Assembly (NCBI GenBank): GCA_018606645.1 | Contig: JAGVRI010000005.1 | Span: forward strand, 114,629 to 178,628 | Source: Chloroflexota bacterium | Lineage (GTDB): Bacteria > Chloroflexota > Anaerolineae > JAAYZQ01 | Direction: 5' to 3' | DNA: 64,000 nucleotides | Part shown: piece after piece, positions 53,418-61,909 of the stretch | Numbering within the stretch: the stretch's first letter is position 1 | Layout: each line of letters starts with the position of its first letter | Notes under the pieces: generated by a model | Told to the model about the DNA's origin: nothing | Seen by the model: the letters and a program-made list of their open reading frames with translations, nothing else | Databases searched by the model: none | Position numbers and translations under genes: made by a program

Positions 53418-54761
53418 ATGAACAAACCATTGTCTCCCGATGAAAAGCAGGAAGCGTTGTGGCAGGGAGTGTTGTCGCCCAAAGATCCTCAGGGGAATCC
53501 CCTGCCATTTCAGAGTCCGCAGGCCGAACAGGCATACAAGGAACGGGTCCTCCGCTTCAAGCAGGCGATCCAGATGAAAGAGTTGCCGGATCGCGTGCCG
53601 GTGACCATCTTCCCCAGCATGTACCCGTGGACCTCCAGCGGCATGACCGTTCAGGAAGCGATGTACGATTATGACCGGTGCGCGGCGGCCTTCAAAAAGT
53701 TTGTCCTGGACCTTGAGCCGGACATGCAATGGGGCGCTGCTGCGCCAGGGCCGGGGAAGTTCTTCGAGATCCTCGACTACAAGCTCTACTCATGGCCAGG
53801 CCACGGCGTCGCGCCGGAACACAGCTACCAGTGCAACGAAGGCGAATATATGCAGGCGGACGAGTACGACGCCCTGATCCAAGACCCTTCTGGGTTCTTT
53901 ATCAACGTCTATTTGCCGCGCGTGTTCGGGGCGCTGGGAGGCTTCCAGATGCTGCCCTTCTTCCCTGGCATCCTGGAGATGTACGGCGTCGCGTTCAACT
54001 TTATTCCCTTCGCCCTGCCCCCGGTGCAGAACACCTTCCAGGCGCTGTTCGAGGCGGGAGCGGAAGCCCTGAAATGGGCGGGGGTGATAGGGAGCGTGGA
54101 TGCGGAACTGGCGACCATGGGCTTCCCCACGGTCCTGGGTGGGTTCACCAAGGCGCCATTCGATGTGATCGGTGATACCCTGCGGGGCACGCGCGGGGTG
54201 ATGTTGGACATTTACCGACGGCCTGACAAGCTCCTCAAAGCGATGGAGGCCCTCACCCCGCTGATGATCAAGATGGGGGTGGGCGCTGCGCAGGCGACCG
54301 GCAAACCGGTGATCTTTGTCCCCCTCCACAAGGGCGCCGACGGGTTCCTCTCGGACGAACAGTTCAAAAAGTTCTACTGGCCTACCCTCAAAGAGGTGAT
54401 CCTCGGCCTGATCGAAGGCGGATGCGTACCGCTGCCGGCCGCCGAGGGGTACTGGAACACCCGACTGCAGGTGATTCAGGATATCCCCAGGGGCAAAACC
54501 CTCTGGATGATTGACCAGTCCGACATGATTGAGGTCAAGAAGACGCTGGGCCGGAACGCCTGCCTGCTGGGCAACGTGCCCTCCTCGCTGCTGGAACTGG
54601 GCACCCCCCAGGAAGTGACAGATTATGTCAAAAATCTGATCGACACGGTGGGTCGAGACGGCGGGTTGATCATCTGCAACGGGGCGTTCTTCGATCGGGC
54701 CAGGCCCGAAAATGTGAAGGCGGTTGTCGAGACTGCCAAACAGTACGGCGTGTACCGATAG
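53418..54761 (+). CDS. Uroporphyrinogen-decarboxylase-like methyltransferase
   Basis: A 447-residue TIM-barrel protein of the UroD family, related to MtaA/MtbA/CmuA methyltransferases that move methyl groups to or from a corrinoid protein. Visible are FPSMYPWTSSGMTVQEAMYD, PGPGKFFEILDY and the C-terminal CNGAFFDRARPENVKAVVE, where related enzymes carry a zinc Cys. The HKGADGFLSDEQF segment supplies a candidate His. Pairing with the corrinoid protein 30 bp upstream supports a methyltransfer role rather than heme synthesis. The methyl donor (an O-, N- or S-methyl compound) cannot be told. A 16-bp hairpin ends the operon. Confidence 0.9.
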   Translation: MNKPLSPDEKQEALWQGVLSPKDPQGNPLPFQSPQAEQAYKERVLRFKQAIQMKELPDRVPVTIFPSMYPWTSSGMTVQEAMYDYDRCAAAFKKFVLDLEPDMQWGAAAPGPGKFFEILDYKLYSWPGHGVAPEHSYQCNEGEYMQADEYDALIQDPSGFFINVYLPRVFGALGGFQMLPFFPGILEMYGVAFNFIPFALPPVQNTFQALFEAGAEALKWAGVIGSVDAELATMGFPTVLGGFTKAPFDVIGDTLRGTRGVMLDIYRRPDKLLKAMEALTPLMIKMGVGAAQATGKPVIFVPLHKGADGFLSDEQFKKFYWPTLKEVILGLIEGGCVPLPAAEGYWNTRLQVIQDIPRGKTLWMIDQSDMIEVKKTLGRNACLLGNVPSSLLELGTPQEVTDYVKNLIDTVGRDGGLIICNGAFFDRARPENVKAVVETAKQYGVYR

Positions 54762-54779
54762 GCGCCCAACCGGCAGACA

Positions 54780-54815
54780 GGCTCTGACAGGCTCTCGATA
54801 GAGCCTGTCAGAGCC
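54780..54815 (+). terminator. 16-bp hairpin after the methyltransferase operon
   Basis: GGCTCTGACAGGCTCT (54780-54795), loop CGAT, AGAGCCTGTCAGAGCC (54800-54815): a perfect 16-bp stem 18 nt after the stop, without a T tract. It could also end the convergent small helical gene. Confidence 0.75.
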
Positions 54816-54854
54816 GTCGCCGTCAGTGCCCGTTCCGTCACGTCCAGGCTATGG

Positions 54855-55076
54855 TTAGAGTCGCTTGTTGATTTCGGCCAGGATCTCCTCCACTTTCTCC
54901 TGCGTCAGGCCAAACTGCGCCGCTTGCGGCAGGGCCAGGATCGTCCGGAGCGACATTCCCTTCGCCATCGCCACCAGCGGGTTGGTGGTGATGCCCGGCA
55001 GGTAACTTTCCAACACCTGTTTCGCCTGTGGATCGTCCAACAGGGTGCCTAGAGTGGTATCCAACGTCACTTCCAT
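54855..55076 (-). CDS. Small helical protein
   Basis: A 73-residue acidic helical protein (MEVTLDTTLGTLLDDPQAKQ, then VLESYLPGITTNPLVAMAKG, MSLRTILALPQ). The pattern LGxLLDDPxAKxVLExYLPG...NPLVxMAKGMSL is one I associate with a small conserved family of unknown function, also fused to some metabolic enzymes. It is somewhat like DUF1858. AAAGGAGGG precedes the ATG at 55076. It may be co-transcribed with the two-TM protein and lnt. Confidence 0.8.
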   Translation of the reverse strand: MEVTLDTTLGTLLDDPQAKQVLESYLPGITTNPLVAMAKGMSLRTILALPQAAQFGLTQEKVEEILAEINKRL

Positions 55077-55153
55077 TTGAAATCCCTCCTTTCTTTGGCT
55101 AGCTGACATTGAAACGAGCGGCCTACGATCGACCGCGCCGATTCGAGAGTGAC

Positions 55154-56017
55154 TTAACTGCTTTCCATCCGGTCCGCCGTCCCCTGGTACAACTCCCAGC
55201 CCTGGGTGAGGATCACCACCTGCGCCGCCAGCAACCATGCGAAGAACAGGCTCAGGACAATCGCCCCGACATTCAGGATGGTGGGAAGATTGGTTTGCAC
55301 CGTGGTCAGGATCGACCGCACGTTGTCCATGGACGACTTGGATTGGGAGACCATCCGCTCGTACTCGCTCAGGCTCGACGAAATCAGCTTGACGCTCTCC
55401 GACATCGTCTCCAGGTTCTGCTGGACCGCGTCCAGTTTGTCATCGGTGGTGCTCAAGTCCGCCGATATATTGACAAAGGTATCGGGCAGGCCTTCGAGGT
55501 TGGTCGCCAGCTCTCCCAGGGAGTCGGCGATCGGTTTGGGTGGGTTATAGGCCTCTCCCGGCGCAGGGACCATTGCACTGAGCAGCGGTGTCGCGCTCAG
55601 CACGAAACGAAAGGCGTCCAGTTGCTGGATGGTGTTTTCCAGCACGCGAGCCGCCTCTTGCGCCCCGTACAGCGCGTCCGTCGTTGCCTGCAGGGTGGAA
55701 GGCAGGGTCTTGGCCATCATCAGATCGACTTCGTCGAGCACCGGCTTGGTATCCTCGACCGCCGCCGCCGTGGTGTTCAACATGGCCGAGAGGTTATCGA
55801 CGCTGCTGATGGTGCCTCTCAACGCCTGCTGAGTGACGTCCATCACGCTCTGACTGGTGACAATGCTCTGATTGAGCGTGTCAAAGGTGGTACCGGCAAA
55901 GACCTCAACCGTAGGCTTGGCCAGCCACACGCCGACCAATCCGGCCAGGCTGAGCACCAGGCCCAGCAACCCGGCCAGCATGACCAACACTCCCAGAATG
56001 CGCCGCAAGATGCTCAT
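55154..56017 (-). CDS. Two-TM protein with long helical extracytoplasmic domain
   Basis: A 287-residue protein. N-terminal helix (LGVLVMLAGLLGLVLSLAGL, about residues 8-31) and C-terminal helix (IVLSLFFAWLLAAQVVILTQ, about 248-270) flank about 210 residues rich in Ser, Thr, Asp and Leu with heptad-like spacing (MDVTQQALRGTISSVDNLSA and later NLETMSESVKLISSSLSEYE). This resembles the helical linker of methyl-accepting proteins or MCE-type proteins, but no signalling hairpin is present. GGAGGAGG precedes the ATG, which overlaps the lnt stop (ATGA). The function is unknown. Confidence 0.75.
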   Translation of the reverse strand: MSILRRILGVLVMLAGLLGLVLSLAGLVGVWLAKPTVEVFAGTTFDTLNQSIVTSQSVMDVTQQALRGTISSVDNLSAMLNTTAAAVEDTKPVLDEVDLMMAKTLPSTLQATTDALYGAQEAARVLENTIQQLDAFRFVLSATPLLSAMVPAPGEAYNPPKPIADSLGELATNLEGLPDTFVNISADLSTTDDKLDAVQQNLETMSESVKLISSSLSEYERMVSQSKSSMDNVRSILTTVQTNLPTILNVGAIVLSLFFAWLLAAQVVILTQGWELYQGTADRMESS

Positions 56018-57555
56018 CGTTCCTCCTCCTGACTCACATGATTTAAGGGGTGGCGACTGCCCCCGCCGCTTTTCGACTTGAGCCAGCCGCCGCCGATGGC
56101 GAAAAACACTAACCCGGCCAGGCCGATCCAGCCGGTCCAATCGCCCAATCGAGCGTTCAGTGTGGGTCGCCCACTGCCCAGCGGCACCTCGGCGACCAGC
56201 GTCGCCTCACCGCCCTGCGGGAAGCGGGCCAGCCCCTGGATCCGTCCATAGGGGTCGATGATCGCCGAATCCCAGCCGCCGTCCGCTTTGACCATCGCCA
56301 CCCGGTTCTCCACCGCCCGAAAGACAACGTGGGTGTAATGCTTGTCGGCGATGGTGCTCCAGTCGTTGGAGGGCACCCCGATCAACTGGGCGCCCCGACG
56401 TACCAGTTTACGGACGGTGTCGGTGTAGTCCAGATCGTAGCAGATGATCGTGCCCAGGGTGCCGATCGGCGTCTGATAGACCGGGTAAGTGCCGCGCGTC
56501 AGGCTGGTCTCGCCCCCGAACACCACCGGATGGTCTTTGCCGAACACCCCCAGAAAATCGCCTTGCGGGTTGATCACCGTCGCCTCGTTGCGCATTCCTC
56601 TGTCTTCAAACAAAAGGTAGCCCACTGCCAGGTGCGCGCCGGTATCCCGCGCCAGTTCCCGCAACTGCAGACGGTCTTCGACCTGCGGGTCCCAGGGCAG
56701 GGAACCCTCCGGCCAGACGATGAACTGCGCACCCTGAGCCGCAGCGTCGCGGCTTTGCTCGACCATCCGGGCGTGGAGTTTGGGCAGCATCTCCTCGCGT
56801 TCCTCCGGCGTGGCGTACCATAGCGAACCGGCGTTGGGCTGAATGGCGGCTACCGTGACCTGGGGGGTATGCAGCGGAAGGTTGAGCAAGACCAGGCTCA
56901 GCACCACCCAGCATCCCGCCACGGCCCCGCCAATCCACGTCCAGCGCCGCGCCAGACCTGCGTTGACCGGGACGGTGTCGGCATCGAGGCGCCAGCGGCC
57001 ATCGATCCAGCGCAGGACCAGCAGGGTGACGACGTGATTGATCAGGATGACCAGCATCCCCATCCCGATGATGCCAAAGACACTTACCGGCTGGATGAGC
57101 CACACCTGACGATAGAACGGGTAGGCGATAAAGGCCCAGGTGCCGGCGATGGGGATAAAGAGCCGGATCATCTCCACCCCTGCCCAGTTGAGCGTGCCCG
57201 ACACGACGAACCACCGGTACGAGGTCTGGGCGTCGAAATCTCGCAATCCCCGGTCGGTGATGAAGGTAAAGACGGCCACGATCAGGGGCAGCCAGACCAT
57301 ATAGGTACCGATCGGGGCAAAGACCGGGCCCAGATAGCCCTGTAACCACACGCCGAGGCCCAATGCAGAAGCCAGCGACGACCATTTCGGGGGCATGACG
57401 CGGAGCTGCGCCACCAGGATCGGCACCAACCCCACCAGGGCCAATGGCCAGATGCCATAGGGCGGAAAGGCAAGGACCAACGCCAGGCCACCCACGACCG
57501 AGAGGAGAATCCCCGTACCAAGACGAACGAGTGTAGAACGACTTTGCTGCGACAT
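56014..57555 (-). CDS. lnt: Apolipoprotein N-acyltransferase (Lnt-like)
   Basis: A 513-residue membrane enzyme. About six N-terminal helices (LALVLAFPPYGIWPLALVGL and onward) precede a nitrilase-fold domain. The Glu-Lys-Cys triad is visible in WPEGSLPW (about residue 281), FGKDHPVVF (about 338) and ICYDLDYTD (about 372). Lnt adds the third acyl chain to lipoproteins; several lipoproteins are encoded in this window. Some nitrilase-membrane homologues act on other amines, so the substrate is inferred. ATG at 57555 has CAGGAGTGG upstream. A promoter lies at 57721-57749. Confidence 0.88.
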   Translation of the reverse strand: MSQQSRSTLVRLGTGILLSVVGGLALVLAFPPYGIWPLALVGLVPILVAQLRVMPPKWSSLASALGLGVWLQGYLGPVFAPIGTYMVWLPLIVAVFTFITDRGLRDFDAQTSYRWFVVSGTLNWAGVEMIRLFIPIAGTWAFIAYPFYRQVWLIQPVSVFGIIGMGMLVILINHVVTLLVLRWIDGRWRLDADTVPVNAGLARRWTWIGGAVAGCWVVLSLVLLNLPLHTPQVTVAAIQPNAGSLWYATPEEREEMLPKLHARMVEQSRDAAAQGAQFIVWPEGSLPWDPQVEDRLQLRELARDTGAHLAVGYLLFEDRGMRNEATVINPQGDFLGVFGKDHPVVFGGETSLTRGTYPVYQTPIGTLGTIICYDLDYTDTVRKLVRRGAQLIGVPSNDWSTIADKHYTHVVFRAVENRVAMVKADGGWDSAIIDPYGRIQGLARFPQGGEATLVAEVPLGSGRPTLNARLGDWTGWIGLAGLVFFAIGGGWLKSKSGGGSRHPLNHVSQEEER

Positions 57556-57720
57556 CGCACCACTCCTGGCAAGAAGGTTCACCCTTCGCGTTCTCTCAAC
57601 GCGCCGTCCGGCGCGGAGCGGAAAGAATCACGTCTTGGCGGCGGATCGGACGGCAAGCCCGTTGCCGGAAGAGGCCCACCTCAGGTCTGACAGGCCCTGG
57701 AGGCCAGTCCCATCACAACC

Positions 57721-57749
57721 ATTATACCCGGAAATCTGGTATTGGTCAA
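57721..57749 (-). promoter_or_regulatory. Promoter of lnt
   Basis: Minus strand TTGACC (57749-57744), a 17-bp spacer and TATAAT (57726-57721). The start point is about 57714, giving a leader of about 160 nt with GC-rich inverted repeats. Confidence 0.75.
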
Positions 57750-57790
57750 CTCCGATCGATTCTTCAAGGGGCCAAGTCCGGCGCCCGGTA

Positions 57791-57834
57791 GGAGGGGAGG
57801 CTCCAGGCGGTGGACCGGCTAAAGCCTCGGCTCC
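57791..57834. repeat. Intergenic palindromic repeat, copy 3
   Basis: A diverged copy of the 39-kb unit. The core GGCGGTGGACCGGCT(A)AAGCCTCG-CTCC is conserved. Confidence 0.7.
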
Positions 57835-57844
57835 CAGGCGAGGA

Positions 57845-57880
57845 GGAGTGGAGCCTTCCGGCGGAAATCCGGCTAAAGCC
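57845..57880. repeat. Intergenic palindromic repeat, copy 4 (partial)
   Basis: GGAGTGGAGCCTTCCGGCGG followed by AAATCCGGCTAAAGCC. The right arm is incomplete. It lies 11 bp after copy 3 in the same orientation. Confidence 0.65.
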
Positions 57881-58021
57881 CAATGTCACTAAGATTTGCT
57901 CTTTCACAATTTCATCTAAGTGGCGGTGCCACTTGCACATCCGCCCGTTTTGAGGCATAGTGGGTGCTATGTCAAAAGAACTCGCTTGTCCATGTCGTTG
58001 GTCTTTCCGTCCCGTGCCACA
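57881..58021. other. Gene-free stretch
   Basis: No gene, hairpin or promoter is evident between the repeats and the cupin fragment. It is part of a decayed stretch extending to 58.9 kb. Confidence 0.4.
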
Positions 58022-58153
58022 CCCAAAGAGCGTGGCTATCATTTGTCCGAAGCGAGTCGTTGGCCCTGCCTGGACAGTGACCCGCGCCTCCTCGTCAGCA
58101 GCATTCCACCAGTTGTGAGGAACACCTCGCGGCAGGTCGAAGACGCCGGCCAT
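58022..58153 (-). pseudogene. Cupin-domain fragment
   Basis: About 44 codons on the minus strand read FDLPRGVPHNWWNAADEEAR and then VTVQAGPTTRFGQMIATLFG. This is the C-terminal half of a cupin of the quercetinase-like kind (PxGVPHxWWNxGDEEARVxVExRP). Upstream metal-binding strands are missing, and the frame then runs into unrelated sequence. It is best read as a truncated remnant. Confidence 0.6.
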
Positions 58154-58372
58154 TCTGGCCGGGAAAGTGTGAAAGGAGCGCAGAATCGAGGGGATGGTTC
58201 CTCAGGATGGGACCCAGCCCTGTGTCTCCCCTGGTTGCACCAATGGCGCGGCACTGGCCTGCGAACGCCCGCCTTCGCAGGCGCACTGAAAGCGGTATTC
58301 CTTGCCGAGGGACCTTGGGAGCACGCAGGAGTCGCCACCCTGTCAGGGCTACACGGTGGCTCCGGGTAACCT

Positions 58373-58617
58373 CTACTTGCCGAACAATGCTTCCAGCAGT
58401 GCTTGCCTCGAGAGGCCCAGATGCTCAGCGACGTCGCCGAGAATCGCACTCAATGTACCGACCCGTAGCGAGCTATGACGGGGAATCGTGACGTGGTGCT
58501 CGCCCCCCGCGTCGTGGTCAGCCGCATATGACCGCCTGTCTGGCGCGTCACCTCGTAGCCATAGTGCCTGAGCAGGATTGCCAGTTCTTCGCCACTGACA
58601 TCGGGCGGCAGCCTCAT
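58373..58617 (-). pseudogene. hicA: hicA toxin gene with frameshift
   Basis: ATG at 58617 reads MRLPPDVSGEELAILLRHYG and YEVTRQTGGHMRLTTTRG, then loses frame. The other frame continues GEHHVTIPRHSSLRVGTLSA and ILGDVAEHLGLSRQALLEAL to TAG at 58373. Together this is a full HicA (YcfA) mRNA interferase, whose catalytic His is in GGHMRL. The break lies in a run of six C on the plus strand (58503-58508); one extra base would restore it. The start overlaps the hicB stop (ATGA). Confidence 0.85.
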
Positions 58618-58823
58618 GCCGGCACAACCTCTTCGCGGACCGCGTGCAGACGGATCAGGTCGGGCTGCTTCCCTTCCTCAAAGTGACAGCGCACGGCATC
58701 TCGAACAGCTTACTTGAGTTCGCCCCATGTGTCCGCCTCGGTGAAGATCGAGTAACCCAAGGCACGAGCAACATATCCGCCTTCATCCGCATCTTCAACC
58801 GAGAACAACACTTCTCTGGCCAT
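58614..58823 (-). pseudogene. hicB: hicB antitoxin gene with internal stop
   Basis: ATG at 58823 (GGAGATAG upstream) reads MAREVLFSVEDADEGGYVAR and ALGYSIFTEADTWGELK, then TAA at 58712-58710. The frame continues AVRDAVRCHFEEGKQPDLIR and LHAVREEVVPA. The stop replaces what is usually Gln or Glu (CAA to TAA is one change). The fold is the partial RNase-H-like HicB domain. Both partners of this toxin-antitoxin pair are thus broken. Confidence 0.85.
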
Positions 58824-58936
58824 GCCACTATCTCCAGACTGCAGGCAGCTCGCGGTCAACTGGACTGGCTTGCTGGTACGTCTTGGAGTCTTGCCCCCTC
58901 AGATCTTCCAGGCTCTTACCTGGTACAAGTAACAGG

Positions 58937-59000
58937 TGTGCCCCCAAGGGGACTCGTAGGACAGGACTGTCAATCGACAATCAGGTTGTTGCGAAGGCAG
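58937..59000. repeat. Direct repeat A downstream of a propeller gene
   Basis: The block TGCCCCCAAGGGGACTCGTA, then GGACAGGACTGTCAATCGAC and TTGTTGCG matches a second copy at 61769-61830 in the same orientation (about 70-75 percent by eye). Each copy lies within about 150 bp downstream of a large secreted propeller gene. Confidence 0.55.
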
Positions 59001-59023
59001 ACCCACCACAAGCGACGGGACGG

Positions 59024-61264
59024 TCAGGGGACACTCCAGATCCAGATCAGACCGTCAGACCCGGCAGTCGCCAAATGCCCTCCGTCGGGGCGAAAGGCCG
59101 CGCTTTCTACGCTCCCGCCCTGCTCCAACACTTGAAGCTGCTTGCCGGTAGTCACATCCCACAGCCTGGTGAAGCCGTCCCAGTCACCCGAGGCAAGCAC
59201 CTGCCCGTCGGGAGTGAACGCCAGGGCACTAACGTCCTTGGTGTGTCCCGACAGGGTCTGGCGCAGTTCGCCGGAAATGGGGTCCCACAGGCGGACAGAG
59301 AATTCGTCCGCCCAGCCGACGTCCCCCGCGGCCAGGACGCTGCCATCTGGGCTGTAGACGACCTCCACGCTGTTGCCGCTGCCCTGCATCTGGCGCACCA
59401 ATTGGCCACTGTCAACATCCCACAGGCGGATGATGCCATCGCCGCTACCAGTGGCTATCATGGTCGTACCTGGGCTTCCTAGCTGCTGGGGACTAAACGA
59501 GATGCTGAGCACGGTTGGGGGATTATCGAGTCGAAGCACAGGCTCGGTAGCCAAAGGAGCTGCCAGGTCCCAGACCAACAGATTGCCGTCGCCGTCTCCA
59601 GCGGCCAGTCGCCGGCCATCTGGGCTAAAGCCCACGGCGCGAACCAGGTCCCCGAGGACCTCCGACGTGGCCAGAAGCGTGCCGCTCTCGACGTCCCACA
59701 GCCGCACCCTGGCGTCGGTGCTCCCGGTGGCCACGGTCTTGCCGTCGGGGCTGAAGGCCAGGCTCCAGACGCAGGCGCACCATTGCCCGCTACTCATCGC
59801 GTGTGCATCGAGCGTCCCCAGAGGCTGGCCAGTGGCTGCGTCCCAGAGCCACACCCTCTCGTCCGTGCTGGCTGTCGCCAGCAGACGGCCGTCGGGGCTG
59901 TAGGCGACCGCCGTCACATTGTCCGTGTGGCCGATCTGGGGGCGGGCGGCCTTGCGCTGACCGCTCTGCACGTCCCACAACTGGACGCCATCTCTGGCTG
60001 TGGCCGTGGCCAGCCGCACCTCTTCGGTACCGGTCGAAGGGGCAGGGTCAAAGGCTACCCGGATCAGGTCGGCCGTGTATCCAGAGACGGCCCTCTTCAG
60101 CCGTCCGGACATGACGTCCCACACCCGCACGACCTCGTCCCGCGAGCCCGCAGCCAAGAGCTGGGCGTCTGCACTAAAGGCCAACGTGTCAGGGCTGTAC
60201 TCGTTCTCCAGGCTGTGTAGCAGCTTGCCACTGGTCGCGTCCCACACGTGAATTATGGAGATCTCGGTTCCTGCCAGCAGACGCCCGTCGGGACTGAAGC
60301 CCAAGTTGTCGAGACCGCCCGGTGCGACGCTCAGGTCGCCCTCGACAGACAGCGGTTGACCGGTTCGCCCATCCCAGAGTGCCAGGGTGGCATCATTAGG
60401 AACCGTAAAGTCCTGTTGCCTGCTGGTGACCAAGATCCTCCCGTCCGGGCTGAACGCAAGGCCGGTTACTCCTCTGCGAAAGCCGTCTAGGCGATAGAGC
60501 AGGTGGCCCTCGTCCGCACTCCCGCCCAAGAGAGCCGACAGGTCCCAGACTGCAACGGTATCCTGCGACGTCCCCTCCACCAGCTCGGATCCCAAAATGG
60601 CCAGTGTCTCGCCGTTGGCGCCGAACGCGAGCAGCTTTGTCCCGCCTGATGGCTCTGCCAGCGTATGCACCAGTCGTCCGGCGGCAAGGTCCCACAACTG
60701 CACTCCGTGCTCGGTGATCATCGCCACGTGGTGGCCATCGGGACTGGCGACTAGACCGGCCTTCCAACCATAAACAGCGATGAATTGGCGTTCCTCAAGG
60801 GTGCCGGCGTCGTACAGGCTCAGTCCAGAACGATGAGCGGCCACCACTGTCCGCGCGTCTGGCAGCCACGCCATGTCTTGCAGCGCACCCTGACCCAGGC
60901 GCTCCTGGAGCACCACCTGGTCTGCGTTAGCCGGGATGATCGGTTGCACGAGTGGCACGGAGGGCGTGGGGACGTGAGGGGAGGTAGGGGAGGGCGAAGG
61001 CCGGGGGGTGGCACTGGGCGCAAGAGTGGCAGCGGCGGGAGACTGGGCAGTCTCGACTGGTAAGGTAGGGGGTAGCTGCGTCTGCTGGCCGACCATCGGT
61101 GGCGTCGAGGTGCCCATCGCAGCGATCGTGGATAGTGCGGGGCTGGGCGTGGCCGTCGCCACGACGATCCGCGCCGTCTGGCTGCCGCGTGGCCCGCATG
61201 AGAACACCAGCAAGGCTGCGACCAGCAACCAGATGGCGACAAGCGGATGCCTCCTGAGGTCCAT
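59024..61264 (-). CDS. WD40-repeat lipoprotein
   Basis: A 746-residue protein. Signal IWLLVAALLVFSCGPRG has a lipobox Cys near residue 23. A Thr/Pro/Ser-rich stalk (about residues 30-110) is followed by about 13-14 WD40 blades, enough for two seven-bladed propellers. Typical blades are LAFSPDGRILVTSR, VAYSPDGRLLATASTDERVW, LAFSPDGKTVATGSTDARVR and LAFTPDGQVLASGDWDGFTR. No enzymatic domain is visible, so it is probably a surface scaffold. GGAGGCAGTGA precedes the ATG. A promoter lies at 61440-61468. Confidence 0.9.
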   Translation of the reverse strand: MDLRRHPLVAIWLLVAALLVFSCGPRGSQTARIVVATATPSPALSTIAAMGTSTPPMVGQQTQLPPTLPVETAQSPAAATLAPSATPRPSPSPTSPHVPTPSVPLVQPIIPANADQVVLQERLGQGALQDMAWLPDARTVVAAHRSGLSLYDAGTLEERQFIAVYGWKAGLVASPDGHHVAMITEHGVQLWDLAAGRLVHTLAEPSGGTKLLAFGANGETLAILGSELVEGTSQDTVAVWDLSALLGGSADEGHLLYRLDGFRRGVTGLAFSPDGRILVTSRQQDFTVPNDATLALWDGRTGQPLSVEGDLSVAPGGLDNLGFSPDGRLLAGTEISIIHVWDATSGKLLHSLENEYSPDTLAFSADAQLLAAGSRDEVVRVWDVMSGRLKRAVSGYTADLIRVAFDPAPSTGTEEVRLATATARDGVQLWDVQSGQRKAARPQIGHTDNVTAVAYSPDGRLLATASTDERVWLWDAATGQPLGTLDAHAMSSGQWCACVWSLAFSPDGKTVATGSTDARVRLWDVESGTLLATSEVLGDLVRAVGFSPDGRRLAAGDGDGNLLVWDLAAPLATEPVLRLDNPPTVLSISFSPQQLGSPGTTMIATGSGDGIIRLWDVDSGQLVRQMQGSGNSVEVVYSPDGSVLAAGDVGWADEFSVRLWDPISGELRQTLSGHTKDVSALAFTPDGQVLASGDWDGFTRLWDVTTGKQLQVLEQGGSVESAAFRPDGGHLATAGSDGLIWIWSVP

Positions 61265-61439
61265 TCACTGCCTCCGCATTCAGGGCACACCGCCACGTGA
61301 TTACCGAGCCTGGCCGTGGACCCGGCCGTTCTTAGAGCCGCCACTGAGAACACGCCAGGATTGAGAGATACTCCGGGCCGCACAGGAGGTCATGGTGGTA
61401 CACCGCGCTCATCTGAGTCGACACGCAGCCCGCACGTAG

Positions 61440-61468
61440 AGTGTAGCACACAATTCTCACGGCGGCAA
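61440..61468 (-). promoter_or_regulatory. Promoter of the WD40 lipoprotein gene
   Basis: Minus strand TTGCCG (61468-61463), a 17-bp spacer and TACACT (61445-61440). The leader is about 165 nt. The remaining 61469-61768 shows no gene. Confidence 0.5.
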
Positions 61469-61768
61469 ATGGAGAATCCAAGCCATTGGAGCGCGCCAAT
61501 GGCCGTGTTCGAAGGCAGATCAGATCCCGAGTGTGGTTCTTGCAGAAGCCGGTGCTTATGCGATACAGTGGAGGCACAGAAAACACAAAGTGTCCTGGCC
61601 GAATACTTTAACCCGCTGTGATAAGTCTGCACCCACTCTCACCCCATGGTGAACTGAACCAACAGGAACATCCAGCGGATGCCCACGCTGGGCCAGGCCA
61701 GGGCGGGGGCCAAGAATGGGCTCGATCCCCTCCTTACCCGCCTGCTCATGCGAGCGGGTGACAGGGAT

Positions 61769-61830
61769 TTGCCCCCAATGGAATTCGTACAACAGGACTG
61801 TCAATTGACGCTAGAGTTATTGCGGTAGAC
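61769..61830. repeat. Direct repeat B downstream of a propeller gene
   Basis: TTGCCCCCAATGGAATTCGT, then ACAACAGGACTGTCAATTGAC and TTATTGCG: a second copy of the element at 58937-59000. Confidence 0.55.
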
Positions 61831-61867
61831 AGCGGGACGAAACGCCCTGAGCCGCCCGCTCGTGCCA

Positions 61868-61896
61868 GGTGCGGCGCGTCCAGAGCGCGCCGCACC
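61868..61896 (-). terminator. Hairpin after the 14-repeat propeller gene
   Basis: GGTGCGGCGCG (61868-61878) and CGCGCCGCACC (61886-61896) form a perfect 11-bp stem 14 nt after the stop at 61910. There is no T tract on the minus strand. Confidence 0.65.
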
Positions 61897-61909
61897 CGGC
61901 CCGTGTCCA

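Noticed and set aside
58039..58449. 136-codon minus-strand frame between the cupin fragment and hicA
   Set aside because: It overlaps the end of hicA in another frame and the translation resembles no protein.
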